A stretch of DNA of 64,000 nucleotides, taken from the NCBI GenBank assembly GCA_029876055.1, contig CM056876.1, forward strand, positions 4,960,001 through 5,024,000, read 5' to 3'. This DNA comes from Madurella fahalii. Lineage: Eukaryota > Ascomycota > Sordariomycetes > Sordariales. Both the position numbers and the translations under genes were made by a program. Below the pieces are notes generated by a model. That model was not told where the DNA came from, did no database searches, and worked only from the letters and a program-made list of their open reading frames with translations. How positions within the stretch are numbered: position 1 is the first letter of the stretch; every line of letters begins with the position of its first letter. Positions 26,201-35,469 of the stretch are shown in pieces.

Positions 26201-26483
26201 GCAAAGCTCGTGGCTCCGCAATTTCGAGAAGCAATTTTTTCTCCGAAGTGTCGATTCTGGGAAATGCAGAGTCCGGAAACCTCACCCTGGGCGAGCCGGC
26301 CAGGCGCTGCAGAAATTACCTTACCATGTCATGTGGGAGACGGATTTGCTGGTTCTCAATGCAACGGAGATTGATGAGGGGGAGGTGGAAGGGGCAACGA
26401 GTCGAGTTGCCACGCATGGTCCAGCTCGTTGGTCTGATTTGAGCGGATGGACTGCGGGTGCTAATTTCTTGTCGGCGAGGGTT

Positions 26484-26510
26484 GCAAACCAGCAAACCAG
26501 CAAACCAGCA
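26484..26510 (+). repeat. GCAAACCA tandem repeat
   Basis: Three perfect copies of the 8-base unit GCAAACCA plus a partial fourth (GCA), in noncoding DNA. Confidence 0.8.
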
Positions 26511-27627
26511 GCCTTCAGTGTCAATGGGATTCAGGAATCAACTGCAACTTCCAAAGCAGACAACAGTTCTTGTGACTCGCTGTTAACAGTGGCCATGCAA
26601 CCCTGTCCTGGATTCCCAAAATTGTGAATGCGAGTAAAAAGAAATAAAAAAAAAAGGAAGGAAAAGAAAATGCAAACCCCGCAAAAGAGGGCCCGGCTTG
26701 GCAGAAGCCTACCCACAGGGCTTGTCAAGCCCCCAACTGCCATCTGCCGTGCCCATCCACATGGCCCATCGTTCGCTGGCGTGCTGCGAGAGTGCAAACG
26801 GTGGTCGGTCTCAGGTCGCCACCCCCAAGCACCCGCGGTTATTGGTTCTGCAAACAACAGTTCGAAGCGAAATCTGGGGGTTTCGAACCACAACCGGACG
26901 GAACGGAACCGTCACCGTGATCGCCATCAAACAACCACCCCTACTTTGGACGAACGCAATCTCGACGCACTTGTCTGGACCATTCGACAAACATGGAAGG
27001 AAGCCTGGCCTCGCTGCCTCCGTCCCCAGAAGCATAGCGGCAGGCACATATACCGCGTACACGGAATAGAAGGCGTCCTATAGCATGGCGGATCTGGATG
27101 GTCACGAACCATCCGAGTCGTGGCGATGGGCAGGCCTAAGCGACAGGGGCTGCAATGCAGCACGACATGCACGACCTGCAGCTGCTGCGTCGGCTCGACT
27201 GCGCAGCCAATTGCCCTGAAGCAGGAGCTGATGAGCGTTGGAGAAAGAATGGGTGGCCAGCCGATCCGGTTTGGCCCCGATTCCCAGTATCATGAGGTGA
27301 TGGCCCTCCTCTCGGCGGCACTCTGACCGAACAAGCCCAGTGCCAAGGCCGTTATGGACAGGGATGGCACAGTTCACGCCGACCAGCAATGGCACTTTCT
27401 CCGCTGCTTCTAGTGCCATCAATTTGTCAAGTCCGTCTGCATGTGGAGAGGCTTCTCTGCAGCCAGCGATGAAGCGCAGCATCCAAAGTGGAGTGCCGCC
27501 ATGGGGGGCCAGCGACGGGAGCCCTCCTTCAGCGCCAGTCAGCACCCGTGTCCGGCGCGCCAGCACAGAGGAGCTGGCGCTGTTAGCTGCTTCTGTCAAC
27601 ACGTCCGAGTGCGCTTTGATGTTGGCC

Positions 27628-27642
27628 GGGGGGGGGGGGGGG
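27628..27642 (+). repeat. Poly-G tract (15 G)
   Basis: A second uninterrupted 15-G run in the same intergenic region, about 1.4 kb upstream of the xlr-1 start codon. Confidence 0.8.
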
Positions 27643-27947
27643 AGGAGCCTCTGCCAGTCCCTGCCGCAACAACGCCGTCTTCGCTGCGCTACACTACGAC
27701 GATAGCGCAGACGAGCTTCTCCACCAAGGCCAACATCTGGCACCCCTGCCCGAGGGCCAACCCTTGTCTTGCCCGCTGCTCGTAGCTCGCTGGCGGGACA
27801 AAAAGAGGGCCATATATCTTCAAGCAGACCCTGAGCCGGTGGTTTCCCCAGAACCCACTGCCAGTCCTTTTCCACACAGGCTCAAGCTACCCGCCCCGCG
27901 CTTGCACACCTCGTCCGCCCGCCCGTATACCTCTCCCGTCCCGCCGC

Positions 27948-27970
27948 TTATATTGCCTTCGCAATATAAA
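27948..27970 (+). promoter_or_regulatory. Candidate xlr-1 TATA element within a 9-bp hairpin
   Basis: Perfect arms TTATATTGC and GCAATATAA flank the loop CTTC. The right arm runs into TATAAA (27965-27970), about 1.05 kb upstream of the xlr-1 ATG. If this is the TATA box, the transcript would carry a leader of roughly 1 kb with several upstream ATGs. Downstream lie CTGGGG at 28108 and 28253 and CCCCAG at 28347, which fit the SYGGRG consensus of the carbon-repressor CreA/CRE-1. Sites this short occur often by chance, so the promoter assignment is inference only. Confidence 0.3.
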
Positions 27971-29018
27971 CTTGATACTTGATATTGTGCTGGACCAGAG
28001 ACAGGCGCCCCCCTCGCCAATCGCCGCCAGTCTCATCCGCGAGCTCTCTCACGGATTTCCTGCTGTGCATGCACGCCAAGCCGACATACACGCTCGCAGA
28101 AAGTACCCTGGGGAAGCAGGAACAGCGACAGAAAAATTACCGATTTGCTCGCCTGTTCGAATCCGGCATCCCTTGGCCCTTTTGGCACCCCTCGTCCGCT
28201 CCGGCCCCTCTCGAGCACTATACGGCACATCGCTCGGGACGTGAGGCCGTCGCTGGGGAAAGCATCTGGGACATTCGGGGAGACGTACCACAGCTTCCAG
28301 GGTTCTTAGGGGCTCGGAAGAGTGTGAGTGAGAATCGTCCGGCACCAGCCCCAGCTTTCGGCAGCGCAAGAGTCAAGACGGCCAAGCCGTTCTTTTCGCT
28401 CGATCCGTCTTCCGTAGGTTGAAGATCCATCTTCCCCCTGCCCTCCACGTTCTCGACAAGGCCCATTTCCATCCCGCCTCCCCCTGTCGGCTGGCCCGCT
28501 GTTCAACACCCCCCCCCCGACCCCTACCCACCTCAACCCCGCCATGCGGTTACTGGTGTGCATCCATCGTGCAGATGGCCGTGCCGCCTTCTCTCACAAC
28601 CGCGCTGATCTCCTCCCACTGTTTTGGTGTCTGTCAATGCTATCCGACTTACCATCAATGCTCATGCCCCTTGTCACTGACCTTTCCCCACTAGGAAGCT
28701 CACTTCGGTCCGTCTGGCTACCGTTCTCCAAGTCTGGGTCCGGCAGCCCGAACAGCATCCATTCGCCAAGAGCTCGGATATAGATACCTCCCACCTCCCA
28801 TCGTCGCCGCCAACACCTCTCACCTAGACGTCTCGACCCTCTCCGACATAGACGTAGCAGAGCTTCAACCAACTGCCCGCATTCGCTCGAAGCCGCCGGT
28901 CTTCTCATGTCCTAATTTCGTGGTCTTGACGACCCTTCTTATTAGTTAATTCACCACTCCTCCTCTCACCATCGACCGGTATCCTTCTCGTACCGGACGC
29001 CAGTCGTCTCCGGTCAAG

Positions 29019-31993
29019 ATGTTGTCAAACCCGCTCCACCGGTTTTCTCCCTATCACGCCATCCCCTCGGGGACGCTGCTTTCCAGCGGCCATGTCCCTT
29101 CCAGTCACCTCCACGCTGCAGGGCTCGACACGCTAGCTCCGGGATCCCACTACGCTCTTCAACAACTCCAGCAACACGTCGGTGTCCACAACCCACACCT
29201 CGCCAGGGCCGGGCCTCAACCAAAGCATCGCCAACACCCTTATGGCCCTGCCGCCAGAGCCGCCGGGGCTGCTGGTCCCATCCGGAGGAGAATCAGCAGA
29301 GCGTGTGACCAGTGCAACCAGCTGCGGACAAAATGCGATGGCCAGCATCCCTGCGCTCATTGCATTGGTAAGTTTGGACCGCAGTCCCTTGGGAGTGTCG
29401 TCACCCTCTAACATGAGCAGAATTTCAACTGGGCTGTGAATACATCCGCGAGCGCAAGAAGCGCGGCAAGGCCTCCAGGAAAGACCTAGCACAACAGGCT
29501 GCCGCCCAGGCCGCGGCAGCGGCAGCGGCAGCCCAGAGCGGACAAAAGTCCCCGAGCCAAGGAGGTGAGAATGGCCAGTCGACGGAGAGCCGGAGCGATA
29601 CTCCAAGCACCAAGCCGTCCGTGTCCACGGAGCAACAATCAAACTCAGACAAGAACATGAGCGACATCGCCGAAGATCCGGCCAGGGGCCAAAGGACGGG
29701 GAGCATGGATAGCCTGGGAGATTTGAGTGCCCATCAAGGACAGATGACGAGCCACCCCGGAGCTCTCGACAGGGATCATCTGGACAGCCCGACCGCTCTC
29801 GACCTCAATGGCTACGGCACTGTCCACCCAGCATACGAACGCCAGGTGATGGGCTCACATATGATGGGCGGCGCGCCCCACACGCCCTACGGCTCCAACC
29901 AGGGCAACATGTCCAGCTACCCCGATCTGCCCTATGCGCTGCAGACACAGAGCCCTACCGGCTACTCGGCAAACGCTTCGAACGGGTTCCGCCTCGGGAA
30001 CAGCCCACTGAGCGGCTACCCCATGGGCGGAGAGACGACGTCGCCAGGCTGGATGAACATGTCGTCGCCGCCGCCCCAGTTTGCTTCGCACGTGCCGCAG
30101 AGCGGCTACGGCCACTCGCAGCTGCGGTACCCCGTGCTGGAGCCCTTGGTGCCTCATCTGGGCAACATGATCCCGCTCTCCCTCGCCTGCGATCTCATCG
30201 ACCTCTACTTCGCGAGCTCGTCGTCCGCCCAGATGCACCCCATGTCGCCCTACGTTTTGGGGTTCGTGTTCCGAAAGCGATCGTTCCTGCACCCTACTAA
30301 GCCTCGCCAGTGCCAACCCGCCCTCCTAGCAAGCATGCTATGGGTTGCTGCGCAAACAAGCGACGCTCCTTTCCTGACGAGCGTCCCCTCGGCGCGCGGC
30401 AAGATCTGCCAGAAGCTCCTGGAGCTGACCGTCAGCCTCCTCAAGCCGCTCATCCACACGCCCTCGGAAGAAGCCTCGCCCGTCTCGAGCCCAATCGTCG
30501 ACGGTGTTGCCCTGGGCGGTCTCGGTGTTGCCCTTCCCGGATCCATCAGCATGGATGCCCTGACAGGCGAGTCGGGCGCTTTCGGCGCCGCCGGCACTCT
30601 TGACGACGTCGTCACCTACATCCACCTCGCGACTGTGGTGTCTGCGAGCGAATACAAGGGAGCGAGCTTGCGGTGGTGGAACGCCGCGTGGTCCCTTGCC
30701 CGCGAACTCAAACTCGGCCGCGAGCTCCCTCAGAATGCGCCCTCGAGCCGCCAGGGTGGCTCTACCGACATGGACGGTGAGGACGGCGGAGAGATGGGTA
30801 GCGTTCCTGGCGTCGTCACCGAGGAGGAGCGGGAAGAGAGGCGGCGGATCTGGTGGCTCGTCTACATCGTCGACCGCCACTTGGCGCTGTGCTACAACAG
30901 GCCGCTCTTCCTCCTCGACATTGAGTGCGAGGGACTGCTCCAACCAATGGATGAGCTCGACTACCAGAACGGCAACTTCCATGCTTACACCGACCCCAAC
31001 GTCCTCGGCTCGGACCCCGAAGCTGTTCAGAACCTCCGGGTGCGGGGGCCCTCATTTGAGTGCACCGGCCACAGCATCTTCGGTTACTTCCTGCCTCTCA
31101 TGACCATCCTCGGCGAGATCGTGGACCTGCACCACGCGAGGAACCACCCTCGCTTTGGCGTCGGCTTCCGCTCGTCGCGCGAGTGGGACGACCAGACGAC
31201 CGAGATCACGCGCCACCTCGAGTCGTACGAGCAGAGCCTCAAGAAGTTTGAGCAGCGCCACCTCAGCCTCAGCGCGCAAGCGCAGGCCGCCGATGAGAAG
31301 GCTGCCGAGGCAGCGGGCGTTCCCACGGCCAACGAGCTGCCTCACGACATCGGCACTCCGTCAGTGCACAGCGTCCACAGCGTCCACACCAACTCGAGCC
31401 GCATGACTGAGAGCGACATCCAGACGCGCATCGTCATGGCTTACGGCACCCATGTCATGCACGTCCTGCACATCCTGCTCACCGGCAAGTGGGATCCCAT
31501 CAACCTCCTTGACGACAACGACCTCTGGATCAGCAGCCAAGGCTTCATCACCGCCACGGGCCACGCCGTGTCGGCTGCCGAGGCCATCAGCAATATCCTC
31601 GAGTTCGACCCCGGCCTTGAGTTCATGCCCTTCTTCTTCGGCATCTATCTCCTACAGGGCTCCTTCCTCCTTTTGCTCATCGCCGACAAGCTACAGCTCG
31701 AAGCGTCGCCTAGCGTGGTCAAGGCCTGCGAGACCATTATCCGCGCGCATGAGGCGTGCGTGGTGACGCTCAACACTGAGTATCAGGTATGCACTCCTCT
31801 ACCCCGCCCGGAAACGGAAAAGGATGGTGATACTGACTCCCAATCGCAGCGCAACTTCAGCAGAGTCATGCGTAGCGCCCTCGCCCAGGTCCGTGGCCGC
31901 GTGCCTGAGGACCTTGGCGAGCAGCACCAACGCCGGAGGGAGCTCCTGGCGCTGTACCGGTGGACAGGCGATGGGACTGGGCTGGCGCTTTAA
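29019..31993 (+). CDS. xlr-1: Xylanase/cellulase transcriptional activator XLR-1 (XYR1/XlnR)
   Basis: Zn2Cys6 activator that switches on xylanase, xylose-utilisation and (variably between fungi) cellulase genes. Exons are 29019-29367, 29421-31786 and 31850-31993, giving 952 residues. The start MLSNPL and the block GPIRRRISRACDQCNQLRTK match XYR1. The zinc cluster is Cys96-x2-99-x6-106-x5-112-x2-115-x6-122, and the first intron splits it just after Ile116. A Gln/Ala-rich linker follows (about 135-155), then the fungal-specific regulatory domain with SSSAQMHPMSPYVLGF, ASEYKGASLRWW and LVYIVDRHLALCYNRPLF. The C-terminal regulatory part (FDPGLEFMPFF, LLIADKLQ, ACETI) and the terminus ALYRWTGDGTGLAL are intact. 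The last intron (63 bp) is stop-free and in frame. Orthology to XYR1/XlnR is clear from nearly full-length resemblance. The huge upstream region fits a highly regulated gene. Confidence 0.96.
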
Positions 31994-33355
31994 TCGTCAT
32001 CAGAAACTCCTGCTCCGTCTTGCTCAACTCTACTTGTTAGCTCTCCTTCATCCCCTTCTGCCTCTTGTTTATCTTGTCTATGTGCGACCACAAGTATGCA
32101 ATGGTCTTGGCGGGTGGCTAGTTGCTTTTATTTCCGTTTTTCCCTCGACCGGTGGTGTCCGTTGGCAGGGCGTTTTTTACCGGCTGGCTTTCTGTTTCGT
32201 TTCCTCGGGTGTTCTCAAAACCAAAAAGGCTAGGCAAGGCAAAGGGGTTTTTGGTCTTTGGTTCTTGGTGGTGTCGGCGATCTAGGGGTATGAAACTTGG
32301 GGTTACTTTACGGGCAGGATGCAGAATGCCTCCTTGAATGAATCGGTAAAACATGACTCCAAATGTCGGTGGCTTGGCGGGCTGGAGGCTGGATACGGAG
32401 CGTGTATATGCTCTGGCTTTGTTATATACGAGAGAAATACGGGTTGGTGTCTTTTGGATTTGTTTTTGGATTGTTTATTGGTTTTGGTTTTGGCTTGGCT
32501 TTGGAGGGGTGCAAGTTATAACTTCTTGCGGGTTGACGGAGTGATAGGCTGCGAAGAAGCCTTGTGTTGTGTAGATACCTAGGTGTTGATATAAGTACAT
32601 GTTTTATACGAGACGAGCATAAAAAGTAAGGATTGCGGTGCAAGGTGCCCTTGGTCTTTGGTGTGAATGGGCTTCTTCAACTTGGAACCATGAGGTTACT
32701 CCGACAACTGCCGCGACAGACTGCCTAGCGAGAGAAGACAGGTTTCTTTGGAAAGTGTATGATTTCTAAGGCCCCTGAACTGGTAGCGATGATTCTCGGA
32801 CGTAATTGCGTGTTCTTTGGACTTCCCACCATGAGTTGGGCCGGCATCGGCAGCAAATATTGGCAAAGAGGCAATGAGAGGCCTGGGCGACCGATTTGGA
32901 CAAATCGGCCTATTACCCAATAGGTTAACTGTGTCTAACAATATTCAGTGGAGACTGGGCATCTTCTTCTAGAATCATCGGGACAACAGTCCCAAAACGT
33001 ATATGTGCACAATAACGGGGGGCTCTAAGAAGTGATGGAAGTTCTTTCTCGGTCAGAAGGACAAGTCAATATAAAATGGTATATATCGAAGTAAAGGTGG
33101 TTAAAAAACTGGGGTGTTCAGGGGCAAGATAACGAGCCTGTATGTACGGGTTAATGATGAATACGAACATGCTCCTGTGGTCGCTCCCAACTCGCCATGT
33201 GCCAGCGTCGGCTCCACTCTTGACTGCATTGACTCAACAACCAACAACGCGTTTCTACCAACCGCTCATCTTTGTTCGCGGGTCCGAAAGGATGGATTGT
33301 AGGTTATGGAAAAAGGAGGTATCCTTAGTTCGAAGATCCCTCCGTATCCCAATAG
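31994..33355. other. Intergenic 3' region of xlr-1
   Basis: About 1.36 kb with only short open frames. Base composition becomes more AT-rich from about 32.3 kb. No gene recognised; it contains the xlr-1 3' UTR. Confidence 0.5.
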
Positions 33356-34453
33356 CTAGACCAGACCAAGTCGGGTGCCGCATATATTCGTCATTGAACA
33401 AATATCCACCCAAACGCTTAGATATCGTTTTGCATCCGTGCCTCGATACTCCTCGCGAGACAACGGATCGTTCTCGTCCCCTATCTCCGGGGAGAGCCAC
33501 TGCCGAGTGACACCTCCAATGCCGCTAACATCGATTAGGATAGCGTCCCAATCCGCGTTAATAACGACGATGGATGGTTTACATCTATGTAGGTCAGTGC
33601 GCGCTGATGTAGCTGAGTAAGGGCTATAGTGATCTGAAGAGCCCATCAGCGCTAGCGCCGTTTCTCGGGCGTTGGCAATCTCAGTATATCTCTCAATGTA
33701 CGGTTCAGATGGTCCTCGAGGAGGATCACTGTTGCTGCTAAACTGTCTGCTCTGGTACGGGTTGTTTGGAGGCTACGGCTGGAATTAACTGGACTGTACT
33801 AACTGTGTTGCCGTATAACTCTACTTCCGTGATGTCTTGTTCTAGTACATCGCTGTCGGTGAGTACTTTATATAAATGGACCGGTCCACTCTCTTATACT
33901 CGTGAAGGCCTACCTGATTTCATGAGCCCCCTTCTGGAACTCTTCTTCTCTCCAATCTTAGACAGCGCCCTGCTAAGTACGACGCTGCTGCAACGAAAAC
34001 TTGGGAACCGGATTTCGAGGTGGTCGCGTGTGTAGACCTTGGAATGGTATATAACGGAGGCGTACTCACTGTATACGACCGGCTGTGTCTTGTACGGTAG
34101 GTTGAAGCCTTGTGTGTCGCGGTCAAACGAATATAACTTTGGCAACCATGTCATCTAAAAGCTGTAACTGTTGAAACCGATGTAGGTGTAGAGGTCCTCT
34201 AGATCTTCTTCGCTTTCGTCTCCTTGTTGGAGATCGGGCTCGGACCGTCCTGGAGAGTACCATAAAATGTATGTTAGATGTGCCATTTCGATCGAGACAA
34301 CCGTAGGACCAGGTATACCTAGCACTTTTTGGATTCGGCTTCATTCACGCCTCCTTCATTGTAAGTTCTAGGCAAGGACTCGAGGGCTTACAGGTCCCCT
34401 GTGACCCAGGCCCAACGGGCGTTAGGAATGAAGGACTCTCCTATAGTGTTGGC
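33356..34453 (-). pseudogene. Decayed gene with kinase-like C-terminal segment
   Basis: Successive minus-strand pieces read like one protein but are broken. From 34453 an exon-like piece (ANTIGESFIPNARWAWVTGD) joins, across a plausible 53-bp intron, to a piece containing IPGPTVVSIEMAHLTYILWY and GFNSYSF. A TAG follows at once. The frame continues through DTQGFNLPYKTQPVVY and VYTRDHLEIRFPSF to SKIGE. A frameshift precedes EEFQKGAHEI, and more stops precede VLEQDITEVELYGNTV. The last open piece (about 33720-33356) includes PYIERYTEIANARETALALM, then IVVINADWDAILIDVSGIGG and QWLSPE. These resemble the DFG-to-APE part of a protein-kinase-like fold, but without a proper HRD motif. The pieces recall an uncharacterised Sordariomycete family; this is recognition from memory. 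Loss of function is inferred from at least one internal stop and one frameshift. More N-terminal remnants may reach about 34.7 kb. Confidence 0.45.
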
Positions 34454-35469
34454 CTACTTCTGGCTTCGAATACGCCATTATCGGGGGGTCAGGGCGATGC
34501 AAGCTGGTGCCCGAAACTTCGGTGCTTGATAAAGATCCAACGTGGCGTTACTCAAATCTCATGTCACCCATGTGCTAACCTTTCAGCTCTTAGCTGTTCA
34601 TGAGCTCATGGTGGAGTAGAGATGAAAGCCCGCGTGCTCTGGTGAGATAGTGATGAGGACACGGTTCCATGCTTTTCGCGAAGGCTGTGACACCTTCTTC
34701 CTATTCTCTTGCTGTTAGGACGGAGTCGCCTTGTAATATCACACGTTTACCAACGCCGGGTATGGCGTTGTAAAATAACCTGATGGATGCTCGTTGTATG
34801 ATAACTAAAGCAACACGCAAGGGATTGCATTTCCCGAGCGCCTCCAATCACCGCCTGTTTGTCGCGGGTAAAGCCTCGCCCGGTGCCCCTCGCTCTAACA
34901 AGTAACGGTTGGGTCTATGCTGTTCTACGTTGTTTCTCCCCCTCAGTCAAAGTAGCTGCTACTGGTCTATCTAGGGAGAAGCCTGCAGGATCCCGAGATT
35001 TCCAGTAAGTATGCGGTCATAGGGCAGTGGCCATGCGGGTATGATTGGGAAGCGTGAGTGATGACCTTTCCCTTTCCTTTTCTAGCTCGACACAACACTC
35101 ATTATCCCGGTGCTCGATTCGGTCTTGGGCGGCTACCTAATTGAGGCAAGCTATAAAACTTGACTTCTCTCGAAAGTTGTCCGCCGTTTCCACCAGCGTA
35201 TGGTATTCAACAACTTGCGCCTCCTTCACCCCCCAAGTTCACGCTCTTTCCTCTCTTTCTAATAAGGTACTTAGCAACACTCTTCGGTCCCACCTCCCGG
35301 TAGTATTTATTTCAGGTACTGCCTAACTTCTGCGCTAATTCCTTTCCTCTCTTCTTTCTTCTCTCCACACGAGAGAGGGCCGCCATACTTCTACCACCTC
35401 GACCGGTTCTCAATCTTTCTCCAAACTTCATCTTTATTACTTCCACTTACGCATCAGCACAGCACTGAG
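34454..35469. other. Upstream region of the dynamin-like gene
   Basis: About 1 kb. The distal part may hold further remnants of the decayed gene. The last 400 bases are pyrimidine-rich (many CTTTC and TTCC runs), as in fungal promoters and 5' leaders. Confidence 0.45.

Larger units (their letters stand above)
17237..29018. other. 11.8 kb gene-free region upstream of xlr-1
   Basis: No frame in this stretch shows a recognisable domain or convincing spliced gene. The larger open frames (20506-21045, 24373-25032, 24699-25367, 25464-26024, 27102-27875) overlap one another on both strands and read as random GC-rich sequence rich in Arg, Pro, Ser and Gly. The region is of ordinary GC content, largely non-repetitive and not AT-rich, so it is not an obvious repeat-mutated transposon graveyard. 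It contains the purine minisatellite, two G15 tracts, a GCAAACCA triplet repeat and two related hairpins listed separately. It must hold the promoter and probably a long 5' leader of xlr-1, and may encode noncoding RNA. Confidence 0.55.

Noticed and set aside
27102..27875. 257-codon minus-strand frame upstream of xlr-1
   Set aside because: Longest in the gap, but it contains a Pro run encoded by the G15 tract, no recognisable domain, and competing frames on the other strand.
28150..28175. T-arm-like sequence GCCTG-TTCGAAT-CCGGC
   Set aside because: A 5-bp stem is possible, but no acceptor partner or D arm is found upstream.
28108..28352. Cluster of CRE-1-like sites (CTGGGG, CTGGGG, CCCCAG)
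   Set aside because: The consensus is so degenerate that a few sites per kilobase are expected by chance. It is mentioned only as a possibility in the promoter entry.
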